A stretch of 64,000 nt of DNA from an uncultured Pseudomonadota bacterium. GTDB taxonomy: Bacteria > Pseudomonadota > Gammaproteobacteria > Burkholderiales > SG8-39. Shown in pieces: positions 45,701 through 56,311 of this stretch (the stretch's first letter is position 1; the number at the start of each line of letters is the position of its first letter). The position numbers were made by a program, and so were the translations under genes. The DNA lies in NCBI GenBank assembly GCA_903921325.1, contig CAIXPL010000024.1:1-64000 (forward strand), written 5' to 3'. The notes under the pieces are model-generated. The model saw only the letters and a list, made by a program, of their open reading frames with translations. It was not told where the DNA came from and ran no database searches.

Positions 45701-46598
45701 GCAACCGGTTGCGCACACTGAATTCACCGTTAAAGCGCCCATCGGGTGCAAGCGCTCCTGTCAACTCGCCATCGATACGCGCGTGTGGCAGGTCACTACG
45801 CACCTGGTTCGGATCAATGCCGCGAGCGCGCACGTTCACCCGATCAATGATCGGCTGCGCAAACGGTTGCACCTGTGCCGAACCCTCCAGGCTGGCCGCA
45901 TAGCCCGCAGCGTTAAGGGTGACTCCGATGTGTTCGAGCGTGCCATCCAGGCTCGCATTGGCCTCGATTGGCGAACCCGCCGTCGGCGCGCGCTGCGCAG
46001 ACAGAGTCACAGAGAGCGCAAAAGGTGCCTGTGCAGCAATGCTTGCCTCCCCGTGCAGTGACGTATCCGCCAGCCGCGCCGCCTGTAGCGTGACATGATA
46101 CCGGTTGCCGTCGTAATCGATGCCCCCGGCGATGCCCTGCGCTGCCAGCAATTCGTCAGGACGCCATACGCTCAGCTCATCGATTTTGATGGAAGCGACG
46201 GCGTAGCGCAGCGGCACAGCCAGTGTGGCCGGCAACATGGCAGGTTCACCCGAGCCTGGCGGCAACACCAGCAGTACGCGCCCCACACTGAGCGCGCTGA
46301 CCTCCAGGCGTGAATCGAATAGCAGTGCAGGGGTGGCCAGGCCGCGCATCGACAGGTGGTCGATCTCCACTCGCCATTGCCCTCCGTGCGCGCGCAACTG
46401 CTCGATGGTGAATGAACCATCTGCCGCGCGGGCCAGCCCCTGCACGACAAGCTCGACCCCGGCCTGGCGCGCCGCCCACGGCACCACTCGTTCAAGGACC
46501 GCCGGTTGCAGCAGCACAACGATGGCCAGGGCCACGGCCACACCGAGCGCGAGCAGCCAGAGCACCACGGTGCGCAGCCTGAGCAGAAGCGATCTCAT
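42780..46598 (-). CDS. tamB: TamB, translocation and assembly module inner-membrane protein
   Basis: The 1272-aa protein has an N-terminal membrane anchor (VVLWLLALGVAVALAIVVLL) followed by a very long repetitive beta-taco region. The C-terminal DUF490 domain contains LRIEQGTIGFSGPLENPSLN and TAIRPNLPMRAGVQVTG, and it ends in a membrane-like strand (SIQTEAGYYNTIDLLYTITF). TamB bridges the periplasm and works with TamA in outer-membrane protein assembly and lipid transport. Its start shares one base with the tamA stop (TGATG), so it is coupled to tamA. Confidence 0.93.
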   Translation of the reverse strand: MRSLLLRLRTVVLWLLALGVAVALAIVVLLQPAVLERVVPWAARQAGVELVVQGLARAADGSFTIEQLRAHGGQWRVEIDHLSMRGLATPALLFDSRLEVSALSVGRVLLVLPPGSGEPAMLPATLAVPLRYAVASIKIDELSVWRPDELLAAQGIAGGIDYDGNRYHVTLQAARLADTSLHGEASIAAQAPFALSVTLSAQRAPTAGSPIEANASLDGTLEHIGVTLNAAGYAASLEGSAQVQPFAQPIIDRVNVRARGIDPNQVRSDLPHARIDGELTGALAPDGRFNGEFSVRNRLPGPLDQARVPIRSLSARLQAGVSEARIDALAAELGHGASLRGGARWGTEGSALAVTVSAIDLSQLWSSARASSLAGAVQVHQSGAQVQARGQLAQQDATLEFDLAGDAQRIELRSASLQWRGAHADAHGSLGLEGERAFAAVLHLARIDPSAFGRFPSAQLNGELTLGGALGPRLLDARVQLDHSQFRGLPLTALGELHWNGDQLHESNLQLALGSMHANGHGTFGYPDAKLLIQIDAPSLAPLGAGLSGALSAHATVSGTLAEPQLELTVQAHHAARQGLLSLGEGNLQLALTRGHVDLESTMSDLRAGAVALTRVAAHLVGDRGAHRLALEARAAQADVNLELHGGLLVDEHRGWHWQGMLDRLIDRGPLAVRLHEPVGLTLAERQFALEPAQLDVAGGSVHIDAISLADTLIRTRGRFDRIQPVRLLQSGVSAVPPLSGDLQLAGDWDVQLGQTLRGTVHAHRTAGDLQVARGQGGEGGARRALGLIALQLDLDAAVGRMGGTLAARANGASLDVSAQMGVDTIDGRPAVRVGAPVEGTARFDLEFAPLARVLLPTGVRLRGRAEGNVVLTGSLDRPQLTGHVAGRDVSLQMLDQGVLLRNGTMDVVFDDRELRLGNARFEGETGQLEARGAINWQGAQPQGSIHLEALALSAINIPTLRLVTSGGIDIRLAAGELTVAGRLRADEGELSLRPPRAGLSSDVVVRGTVDAPVAAADAKASAAHPAVRLDLDLGEKFRVRGFGADAWIKGELRLASDREGQLTLNGRVNVAEGTVSAYGQELRIEQGTIGFSGPLENPSLNITAIRPNLPMRAGVQVTGLAAAPRIKLFSDPAMPESQILAWVVLGRSSDTLGQADWQFLAELAAATVTGDSDGTTMSKRIAQTFGLDEIGLRVNSNGAAGTTETVVSVGKRLSNKLVVSVEHSLGGIGTVLKVRYQLGRYWSIQTEAGYYNTIDLLYTITFNRWFARDDE

Positions 46599-48697
46599 CA
46601 GAACAGAAACCCGATCGACAAATGGACGCGAACCTCATGCACCGCCGCACCGTAGGCAATGTCGGCGTTGATCGGACCCACCCCGGTGCGCCAGCGCAGC
46701 CCGGCCCCGTAGCCCGCTTTCCACTGGAAGTCGGCAATGTGGTCGACCGCGTCACCGCGTTCATAGAAACCCGCAACGCCGACTTTATCTGTTACCCAGT
46801 GAATTATTTCAGCACCGGTAATCGCCTCCAGCCGACCACCTACCACGGCGTTACCCTCGCGTGGTCCGATCGATAAGTAACGATACCCACGCAGCGACTG
46901 GTCACCGCCAATGCGAAACAGAAACGCATCGGGGATATGCTCCGACGAGCCACCGGTCACCACGCCACCATCGACACGCGCGATCAGCGAGTTATGTGCG
47001 CCCAGCGGCCACACCGCAATCAGGCGTGCAGAGGCGCGGGCAAAGCTTGTGTCGGATCCAAATGTCTGGCTTGCCGCGCTCACACGGGCACCGACCTCAT
47101 AGCCGCCGCGGGGATCGAGCAAATCGTCAAAACTGCGATAGCGCCAGCCATAACCGGGTGCGAGTGCACGCTTGATGGAGGCCGTACCCCCATCGGGTGA
47201 TTCATCACTGCGGACATATTCAAGGGTCACCGCACGCTCGATGCGCCCGGTGCTCTTCGCGCGCTCGAGCAACAGGGTCTGATCATGAATGGTCAGGCCG
47301 TTGTAGTCCTGATGACCCAGTGCGGCGCGCCCGCGCAACTGCCAACCGTCTTCGTCAGTGGGCAGGCGCAGCTCCGATGAGGCGGTCTGCTCGCGCGCCT
47401 CAAGACTAAACAGGTTGCGCCACTGAATCCCCAGGCCAAACAGGTCGATATCGGTGTACTGCGCGGTGGCACGCGGCCCGTTGTTGGTGCTATAGCCCGC
47501 ACCCAGCTCGACCTTGTGCCGCTGTGCAAGCCCCAGCTCCACATCTACCGGCAGGGCCTGCGGATCAGCGCCGGTGGTCTCCACCGTCACCGCCACGAAC
47601 GAATAATATTGCGAGCCTTGCAAGCGCGATTGCAGGTCAGCCAGTGCCGCTTGCGAGTAATCCTCGCCGGGACGGATGTTAATGAGCCGCACAAGCAAGC
47701 GCTGCTCGGATGGTTCCAGACCCCGTACACGCAACTCGCCGAAGCGATACGCCGGGCCACTATCGACAACAACTTCCAGATCGGCCCGTGTTGTCTCTGG
47801 ATCAACATCGGCGCGACTGCTTGCGATCCGCGCGGCGGCAAAGCGCCGCGCGCGCACCTGACGCAAGACGGCCTGCTTGGCCGACTCCCAGTCGGTTGAA
47901 CGAAACGGCGAACCTTCGGCAAGCGTGAAGGCGGCACGCGCGGCTGCGCGCGCCGCAGCTTCTGCCTGCTCATCGGCGATGGTTCCCTCGAAGCGGATCT
48001 GGATTTGCCCAACGCTCGTGCGCTCACCCGTTACTACCTGCAGCCTGACCACCCGCCCCGGGCCAGAGGACAGCAGCCTGGACAGCTTGGGCATGATCGG
48101 TGCGCCCGGCCCTGCCCCCACGCCGAATGCCGGTCTGAACTGCGTACCAGTACCCGCGCTCGTACTGTCGACCACCCCATCCTCGGGCTGCCCGCTGGCC
48201 ACGGCACTTGCCAGGGCGTCGCGCGTGGGCGCCTCTACCGCGAGATCGACGGTTGCGCGGAAGTAACCCTCTGCTGCAAGGGCATCGAGAGCCAGGGGCT
48301 TCATCTGTTGCATCATGCGCTCGACCTGGATACCGGTGGCAGAACCCTCATAGCGGCGCAGCACAGAGGCGAGCGAAGCCTCGATTCCACTACGCAGGGC
48401 CGGCGCGCCTTCAATCACCAGGCGCCAGGGTAAAGCCACCTCATCGGACACCTCGATGGAGCCCTGAGCGGCCGCCTGACCCGCTGCCTGACTGGTGATC
48501 TGATCGTAAACCTGACCGGAGGCGTGCCTGAGAACCTGGCCGGAGGCCTGACCATAACCTTGACTGGCAGTCTGATCGGAGACTGAATCGGTCACTTGAT
48601 CCGCTCGCGCCGGCAGGATCGCCAGCGCGCATAGCAGCCACACCAACCACACAGCAGCCAGAATTCTCCTGGGTCCAAGCGCGGGCGGTGTCAGCAT
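46598..48697 (-). CDS. tamA: TamA, Omp85-family outer-membrane protein
   Basis: I choose the ATG at 48697 (MLTPPALGPRRILAAV), about 9 nt after GAGG; a TTG at 48718 is also in frame. The roughly 700-aa precursor has a signal peptide (VWLVWLLCALAILPARA) and a Ser/Gln-rich repeated linker of about 45 residues. POTRA domains (VVDSGPAYRFGELRVRGLEP) and a 16-strand barrel (VELGAGYSTNNGPRA at its start, VRVHLSIGFLF at the end) follow. TamA is the outer-membrane partner of TamB. The linker just after the signal peptide is unusual for the family. Confidence 0.92.
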   Translation of the reverse strand: MLTPPALGPRRILAAVWLVWLLCALAILPARADQVTDSVSDQTASQGYGQASGQVLRHASGQVYDQITSQAAGQAAAQGSIEVSDEVALPWRLVIEGAPALRSGIEASLASVLRRYEGSATGIQVERMMQQMKPLALDALAAEGYFRATVDLAVEAPTRDALASAVASGQPEDGVVDSTSAGTGTQFRPAFGVGAGPGAPIMPKLSRLLSSGPGRVVRLQVVTGERTSVGQIQIRFEGTIADEQAEAAARAAARAAFTLAEGSPFRSTDWESAKQAVLRQVRARRFAAARIASSRADVDPETTRADLEVVVDSGPAYRFGELRVRGLEPSEQRLLVRLINIRPGEDYSQAALADLQSRLQGSQYYSFVAVTVETTGADPQALPVDVELGLAQRHKVELGAGYSTNNGPRATAQYTDIDLFGLGIQWRNLFSLEAREQTASSELRLPTDEDGWQLRGRAALGHQDYNGLTIHDQTLLLERAKSTGRIERAVTLEYVRSDESPDGGTASIKRALAPGYGWRYRSFDDLLDPRGGYEVGARVSAASQTFGSDTSFARASARLIAVWPLGAHNSLIARVDGGVVTGGSSEHIPDAFLFRIGGDQSLRGYRYLSIGPREGNAVVGGRLEAITGAEIIHWVTDKVGVAGFYERGDAVDHIADFQWKAGYGAGLRWRTGVGPINADIAYGAAVHEVRVHLSIGFLF
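48470..48600 (-). repeat. Degenerate short repeats in the tamA coding region
   Basis: A 12-15-bp period built on variants of ctgacc/ctgatc runs through codons for the segment between the TamA signal peptide and the first POTRA domain. The protein reads as repeated blocks such as TASQGYGQASGQV and ASGQVYDQITSQAAGQ. The copies are imperfect, suggesting an expanded and drifting microsatellite-like insertion. Confidence 0.7.
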
Positions 48698-48714
48698 CGG
48701 CTGCTGCCTCGCTC

Positions 48715-49410
48715 TCAATTAAGGCGATACCGCACCCGCCGCCCCGATTCGGTGGTCGATTCAAGGGCCAGCCACTGGCCGTCGCTGTCATACCACAGGT
48801 CGATGAGCTTGCCGGGCGCCTTCAGGGTATAGCGCCGGGCCGCTGTTGCCACGCCTCGAACGCTGATTGAATCGTCGCTGCCCTGACTGAGCGTGGCATC
48901 CACCACGTTGCCATCCTGCGGGTTGAGCAATCGCGGCACATCGAGGAAGCGGCGGTTCCAATAGGCAAAGCTGTGCAGACAACCATCAATCCGCTGCGAA
49001 CCCTGTGCACCGGTCAGCACAAACACGCCGGCCGATTTTGTTGCAATGGCGGGCGCACTCGCAGCCTCCGCATGCCCCTCGATGCGGGTGCGCTTGCCAT
49101 TGTCGTCGGTCTGCGCTTCGATACTTGCCAGACACTGTTCGCGCCAGCGTTCACGGGCACTATGCAGGTAATGGTAGATTTCAAACGAGAGCAGCTTGAC
49201 ACTGAATCGAGCGTCGCTACGCACCTCGATACCCGCCGCATCCTCGATGACGCTGAAGTGATGATCACCGATCAGTGTGTCATCCAGATAAACGGCAAAC
49301 TGCCAATCGCGTGTCGCAGCGTTTGCCACACAGGTCGCGCTCGCCGACACACAAAACGCGATGAATGTCAGGCACGCTCTCAGGTGCCATGCCCTGGGCC
49401 TATGGCGCAA
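48715..49410 (-). CDS. DUF6134 family periplasmic protein
   Basis: The 231-aa protein has a signal peptide (LRACLTFIAFCVSASATCVANA) and then the DUF6134 pattern: WQFAVYLDDTLIGDHHFSV, VRSDARFSVKLLSFEIYHYLHSARERW, and SIEAQTDDNGKRT. Function is unknown; a lipid- or glycan-related periplasmic role has been guessed for such small beta-rich proteins. It ends just before tamA on the same strand, which may link it to envelope assembly (inference). Its 5' end overlaps the LldD-like gene by 11 nt. Confidence 0.8.
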   Translation of the reverse strand: MRHRPRAWHLRACLTFIAFCVSASATCVANAATRDWQFAVYLDDTLIGDHHFSVIEDAAGIEVRSDARFSVKLLSFEIYHYLHSARERWREQCLASIEAQTDDNGKRTRIEGHAEAASAPAIATKSAGVFVLTGAQGSQRIDGCLHSFAYWNRRFLDVPRLLNPQDGNVVDATLSQGSDDSISVRGVATAARRYTLKAPGKLIDLWYDSDGQWLALESTTESGRRVRYRLN

Positions 49411-50542
49411 TCAGTATCCCCTTGTCCACCTGGCCGATCTGGGTGTGGCCGGTAAAGGCCATGGTGATATCGAGCTCGTTATGAATTAGCTCCAGGGCTT
49501 TGCGCACACCCGTCTCGCCCATGGCACCGAGACCATACAGAAAGGCGCGCCCTATATACGTGCCACGCGCACCCAGCGCCCAGGCCTTGAGCACGTCCTG
49601 ACCACTCCGTATGCCCCCATCCATGTGCACTTCGATCCGATCACCAACGGCATCCACGATAGCCGGCAGTGCACGGATCGACGACTCGGCGCCGTCCAGC
49701 TGGCGCCCGCCATGATTGGATACGATCATCGCATCGGCGCCTGAATTGAGCGCAAGACGTGCATCGGCTACATCCTGTATGCCTTTGAGAATCAGTTTGC
49801 CTGGCCATTGGCGTCTGACCCAATCAATGTCGGCCCAACTGAGGGTGGGATCAAACTGCTCGCGCGTCCAGGCACCGAGCGAGGACATGTCGCTCACGCC
49901 CTTGGCGTGGCCAATCAGATTGCCAAAGCCATGGCGACGGGTCTGCGCCATGCCCAGACACCAGCGCGGCTTGGTCATCAGATTCAACAGATTGGCAAGG
50001 GTCGGTTTGGGCGGTGCAGTGAGACCATTCTTGATGTCCTTGTGCCGCTGTCCGATCACCTGCAAGTCAAGCGTCAACACCAGCACCGGACAGCCCGCAT
50101 CGCGCGCGCGCCCCATCAGGCGCACCATGAAGTCGCGGTCGCGCATCATGTAGAGCTGAAACCAGAACGGATGGTGCCCAGTGCCCTGGGCCACATCCTC
50201 AATCGAGCAAATGCTCATGGTCGAGAGCGTGAACGGAATGCCAAAGGCCTTGGCAGCACGTGCCGCGAGAATTTCGCCATCGGCGTGCTGCATGCCGGCC
50301 AGGCCAGTCGGTGCGAGCGCCACCGGCATGCGCACCGCCTCGCCCACCATGGTGGTGGCGGTGCTGCGATCGTCCATGTTTACCGCCACCCGCTGGCGCA
50401 ACTTGATGCCCTGAAAGTCGGCCTCGTTGGCGCGATAGGTGCTCTCAGTCCACGAGCCGGAGTCGGTGTATTCGTAGAACATGCGGGGCACACGCTGCTT
50501 GGCCAGCACGCGCAGATCTTCAACGCAAGTGATCACAGGCAT
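49400..50542 (-). CDS. FMN-dependent L-lactate / alpha-hydroxy-acid dehydrogenase
   Basis: The 380-aa protein is of the LldD/glycolate-oxidase family: PRMFYEYTDSGSWTESTYRAN, FWFQLYMMRDRDF, VLTLDLQVIGQRHKDIKNGL, and the active-site block IVSNHGGRQLDG with its catalytic histidine. FMN phosphate-binding GGIRSGQDVLKAWALGARG follows. It oxidises an alpha-hydroxy acid and passes electrons to the respiratory chain. L-lactate is the commonest substrate, but mandelate or glycolate types cannot be excluded. It overlaps the DUF6134 gene by 11 nt. Confidence 0.9.
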   Translation of the reverse strand: MPVITCVEDLRVLAKQRVPRMFYEYTDSGSWTESTYRANEADFQGIKLRQRVAVNMDDRSTATTMVGEAVRMPVALAPTGLAGMQHADGEILAARAAKAFGIPFTLSTMSICSIEDVAQGTGHHPFWFQLYMMRDRDFMVRLMGRARDAGCPVLVLTLDLQVIGQRHKDIKNGLTAPPKPTLANLLNLMTKPRWCLGMAQTRRHGFGNLIGHAKGVSDMSSLGAWTREQFDPTLSWADIDWVRRQWPGKLILKGIQDVADARLALNSGADAMIVSNHGGRQLDGAESSIRALPAIVDAVGDRIEVHMDGGIRSGQDVLKAWALGARGTYIGRAFLYGLGAMGETGVRKALELIHNELDITMAFTGHTQIGQVDKGILIAP

Positions 50543-50653
50543 CGCTTGACTCCAAACGCAGTGACTCGAAGAACGACAAGCCGGGGCTTCCCTAAGCGCA
50601 CCCGGGGTTTATCAAGAACCCAGGCAGCCATCAACAGATTGCCTGCGTGCCCC

Positions 50654-52969
50654 TCAGTGGACCTTGGCCGCATCAATCGCCGCCCACACACGCGCCGGTG
50701 TGGCGGGCATGTCGAGATGGTGAATCCCCAGTGGCCGCAGCGCATCGACAATCGCGTTCATGACACTGGGCATCGCGCCCACCGCACCAGCCTCGCCTAC
50801 CCCCTTCGCCCCCAGGGGATTGCTCGGGCTGGGCACGCTCAGATCATCGGTGATCATCTCCTCGATAATGCCGGCGCGTGGCATGACGTAATCCATGAAG
50901 CTGCCGGTCAGCAGTTGCCCGCTGTCGGCGTCATACATCATGTGCTCGCCAAACGCCTGCCCCAGCTGCTGGACCACGCCCCCGTGAATCTGTCCGGCGG
51001 CGAGGACATGATCGAACACCATGCCGCAGTCATCCACCGCGATATAGCGCAGCACCCGGGTGACCCCGGTCGCCGGATCGATCTCCACCTCGGTCACATG
51101 CGCGCCGGTCGGAAATGCCCGCACCATCGGTTGTTCGGAATTCGTGCTGAGCGGATGTTCATCACCGTCAGGGGCCGCTTCGAGCAGGCTCATCATGCTC
51201 ACCCGGCGATCAGTGCCCTTGACTGCATAGAAACCGCCACCGTCAGCGCCGATGGCGAATTCAATATCCGCCGGTGAGGCCTCCAGACGACGCGCTGCCA
51301 GATCGTGCCCTTTGCGCACAATCTCCTGGGCGCCGGTGTGGAATGCACTACCCAGTATCATCATCGAGCGCGAACCCACCACCGGGCTCGCGATCAGCGT
51401 GCGCGCTATTGCCGAATCGGTGTTCAGGCGGATCTTGCTGGGGGGTATCCCCAGCAGGCTCGCAACCAATCGCGGAAAGCTCGTCTCGTGGCTCTGACCA
51501 TGGCTCTGCGAGGCCGAATAGAGCACGATCTCGCCACCGGCCTCGACCCGCAGCACCACTTGATCTTTCGGGGCCATGCCACCGCCTGAGGGCTCGACAA
51601 AGCTCGCCAGACCAATGCCACGCAGCATGCCGCGCGATTGCGCCTCCGCCCGCCGGCCCTCGAAGCCGGCCCAGTCAGACAGTTCCACTGCGCGAGCCAC
51701 CAGCGCGGCCGGATCACCCGAGTCGTACACGCATCCGGCGGGATTTTTGAACGGATAGGCCTCGCGCGGGATCGCATTGCGCCGGCGAATCTCGGCGCGA
51801 TCCATTCCGAGCGTGCGCGCGGCCTCATCGACCAGACGCTCAACGATGTAGGACGCCTCGGGCCGGCCGGCACCGCGATAGGGGGTGTGCGGCACCATGT
51901 TGGTGAGATAGAGCAAGTGGCGGCCATAAGCCGCCTTCATACGATAGACACCACCGAGGCCGGAGAACCCGTTTTGCATATTCGTGTTGGGCCCGGCGCC
52001 TGACAGATAGGCACCCTCATCGGTATGCCACAGGGTGCGCATGGCAAGGAAATTGCCCTCGGTGTCAAACGCAAGTTCGCCGTCGATTTCAATCGCACGT
52101 CCGTGATAATCGGTGGCAAAGGTCTCGGCGCGCGTACCCACCCACTTGATCGGACGAGCCACGCGCTTGGCTGCCCAGGCAAGAATCACGTGATCGCAAT
52201 AGGCCTGGGTGCGAATGCCGAAACCGCCCCCTACGTCGAGCGCATGAATGCGCACGCGTTCAGGCGGCACGCCAAGGCCGACCGCAAGGCCCGGCCGAAA
52301 ACCGGTCATGCCCTGTTGTGTCACATGCATATCCCAGCTGTCGGTTTGCGCATCGTGCGAAACCACGCAGGCGCGCGGCTCCATGCACACGCCCGAGACA
52401 CGCGGACTCACCACCCGCAAAGCCACCTTGTGTGGTGCCGTGGCCATGATGGCCGCGGTGGCCGCCTCATCGCCATAGGCCCAGTCAAACACCAGATTGC
52501 CCGGTGCCATGTCGTGGATCACAGCGGCCCCGGGTTGCGCCGCCGCCGTGACCGAGGTGATCGCGGGCAAATCCTCATAGTCGACAAGAACGAGTTCCGC
52601 CGCATGCTCGGCGATCGCCGCACTGTCGGCCACCACCAGGGCCACTTCATGTCCGACATAGCGCACCCGATCGCGGGCAAAGGGCAGAAACGGCGGAACG
52701 ATGATGGGCTTGCCATCACGTCCGGGCATCGGCACCCCGGTGCCCTGCCCTTTCAACTCGGCAGCATCAGCGCCGGTGAACACCGCATGCACACCAGGAT
52801 AGGCAAGTGCCGCACTCGAATCAATCGACCGGATCAGGGCGTGGGCGCGATCGGCACGTACGAAATGACCGAAGAGCTGCCCAGGTAGATCGACATCGCC
52901 GGTGTAGCGTCCGTGGCCGGTAACCAGTCGGGGGTCTTCGCGGCGTCCTGCAAAAGAGGTTGCATTCAT
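50654..52969 (-). CDS. Molybdenum hydroxylase large subunit (CoxL/XdhB type), orphan
   Basis: The 771-aa protein is a xanthine-dehydrogenase-family large subunit: GRYTGDVDLPGQLFGHFVR at the N-terminus and DVGGGFGIRTQAYCDHV, VPHTPYRGAGRPEASY and LGAKGVGEAGAVGAMPSVMNA with the catalytic Glu. The CO-dehydrogenase-specific active-site loop (AYRCSFR) is absent; the matching position reads GSAFHTG-type sequence. True CO oxidation is therefore unlikely. The FAD-binding medium and 2Fe-2S small subunits are not next to it. It should use a molybdenum cytosine dinucleotide cofactor. Substrate unknown. Confidence 0.88.
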   Translation of the reverse strand: MNATSFAGRREDPRLVTGHGRYTGDVDLPGQLFGHFVRADRAHALIRSIDSSAALAYPGVHAVFTGADAAELKGQGTGVPMPGRDGKPIIVPPFLPFARDRVRYVGHEVALVVADSAAIAEHAAELVLVDYEDLPAITSVTAAAQPGAAVIHDMAPGNLVFDWAYGDEAATAAIMATAPHKVALRVVSPRVSGVCMEPRACVVSHDAQTDSWDMHVTQQGMTGFRPGLAVGLGVPPERVRIHALDVGGGFGIRTQAYCDHVILAWAAKRVARPIKWVGTRAETFATDYHGRAIEIDGELAFDTEGNFLAMRTLWHTDEGAYLSGAGPNTNMQNGFSGLGGVYRMKAAYGRHLLYLTNMVPHTPYRGAGRPEASYIVERLVDEAARTLGMDRAEIRRRNAIPREAYPFKNPAGCVYDSGDPAALVARAVELSDWAGFEGRRAEAQSRGMLRGIGLASFVEPSGGGMAPKDQVVLRVEAGGEIVLYSASQSHGQSHETSFPRLVASLLGIPPSKIRLNTDSAIARTLIASPVVGSRSMMILGSAFHTGAQEIVRKGHDLAARRLEASPADIEFAIGADGGGFYAVKGTDRRVSMMSLLEAAPDGDEHPLSTNSEQPMVRAFPTGAHVTEVEIDPATGVTRVLRYIAVDDCGMVFDHVLAAGQIHGGVVQQLGQAFGEHMMYDADSGQLLTGSFMDYVMPRAGIIEEMITDDLSVPSPSNPLGAKGVGEAGAVGAMPSVMNAIVDALRPLGIHHLDMPATPARVWAAIDAAKVH

Positions 52970-53209
52970 GCAATGAATTTCCGGTGAGGTTGTATGAAAC
53001 TTGGCAGCCAGTCTGCCTGCGCACCCGTTACATTATCGCTTTAAACGGACCGATGTCTTATGTCGAATCTGCACGAACCTCCTGACACGCGACGAACTCA
53101 GGATGGCGATTTGGCACGCCGAAGGTGCATAATTCGGACCTTGGGGGAAAACGCCGATGGCGCGCAATAGCTGGATGCGCAGACGGCACGCAGTCTTCGG
53201 GAAAATTCT

Positions 53210-53872
53210 ATGGCCGACAGTCAAGCGCGCGACACGCCTTTGGGCAAGCGGATCTATCGCAAGACCGTAGCGGGGACCAACGAGGTCATTCACCGCGAAG
53301 CGACTGATCTGCCGCAGCGGGTGCGCACGCTGCTTGTGATGGTGGATGGAAAAACAACCGTCGAGGCATTGGTGACGCGCCTGGCCGGGTTGCAGGTCAC
53401 CGAGGCCTCGTTTCAGCTCCTGATCGATCGCAAGCTGGTTGAACTGGCGGGGGCGCGCAGCAATACCGCTGGCATTGCGCCCGCCCCGAGCTCGCGCAGT
53501 CCATCGCAGCCGCCGGTGTCGGTGACGCCGACCAATCCGGTGAGCACCAGTCGCAAGCCGTCGGGCACCACACCCAACAGCACAGGCACCTCCTCCAAAT
53601 CGGGTACAACGACAAGTCAGCCAGTCAGCGACGGGCTCAACGCGGCTGATGCCCTGGAGAAGCAAAAGAACGATCTGTATGAGCTGTTCACCCATACCAT
53701 CAAGGACTTGCTGGGTTTTCGCGGGGTGATGCTCACCCTCGCGGTGGAAAAGGCCGACTCACTGGATGACTATCGATCGATCCGCGACCGTTTCATCGCC
53801 GCATTGGAGAAGTCCAAAGGCCCGGAAATTGCCCGCGCCATGAGTGAGCGGATCGGCACGCTGCTCGACTGA
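53210..53872 (+). CDS. Hypothetical two-domain protein with Ser/Thr/Pro linker
   Basis: The 220-aa protein has an N-terminal helix-rich domain (RVRTLLVMVDGKTTVEALVT, then FQLLIDRKLVEL) resembling a small winged helix. A disordered linker of about 55 residues is rich in Ser, Thr and Pro. A C-terminal helical domain (LYELFTHTIKDLLGFRGVML and FIAALEKSKGPEIARAM) follows. I do not recognise the family by name. It stands alone on the plus strand; the 240 bp upstream, shared with the divergent molybdenum hydroxylase, shows no other gene. Confidence 0.7.
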   Translation: MADSQARDTPLGKRIYRKTVAGTNEVIHREATDLPQRVRTLLVMVDGKTTVEALVTRLAGLQVTEASFQLLIDRKLVELAGARSNTAGIAPAPSSRSPSQPPVSVTPTNPVSTSRKPSGTTPNSTGTSSKSGTTTSQPVSDGLNAADALEKQKNDLYELFTHTIKDLLGFRGVMLTLAVEKADSLDDYRSIRDRFIAALEKSKGPEIARAMSERIGTLLD

Positions 53873-53940
53873 GCAGGGCGCGCGTCACCGCCGCGCCTGG
53901 CGCAGGATCAGGCAGCGGCGCACACCACCGCGGCGGCGCC

Positions 53941-54005
53941 TGCCGCAGACTCAACCAGCAGCGTGTGCCGCAGTGGTGTGATCTGCCGCAGGCTCAACCA
54001 CCAGC
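53941..54005. repeat. Imperfect 22-bp direct repeat between two convergent genes
   Basis: A 22-bp sequence beginning tgccgcagactcaacc recurs at 53984 with two differences, separated by 21 bp. It lies in the 155-bp gap before the acs stop codon. It may be a chance duplication in GC-rich intergenic DNA. Confidence 0.6.
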
Positions 54006-54027
54006 ATCGGCTCAGGCAATGGCTGCC

Positions 54028-56010
<1,983 letters not shown>

Positions 56011-56311
56011 GCATGTCCCCCCGTAAATTTGAAAAACTGCGCGGATAGTTTAGCGTACGGTTAGTCAATCGAGCACCCGGAAAAGATCAACCTTTGATCA
56101 GTTCACCGCCCCAGGCGCCGTGAACCCGTCGCACCCCGGGCTGCTGAACACCGCAACCCGTGCGCGCTACAGCGCGGCGCAGGTCGCAGCCCAGGTCGCA
56201 GCCCACAGCGCGACCCACAGCGCAATGCACGGCAGAGCGCTGCCTCAGGCTAGAATTCGCACTCTCACGACGCCCCTGCCGGGTGCCGCCCTCGCCCTCA
56301 CCGGACTCGCC

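Noticed and set aside
49808-51277. Open plus-strand frame of 489 codons spanning two genes
   Set aside because: It crosses the LldD-like and CoxL-like genes and resembles no family.
50654-52969. True aerobic carbon monoxide dehydrogenase
   Set aside because: The CO-dehydrogenase active-site loop is absent and the other subunits are not adjacent.
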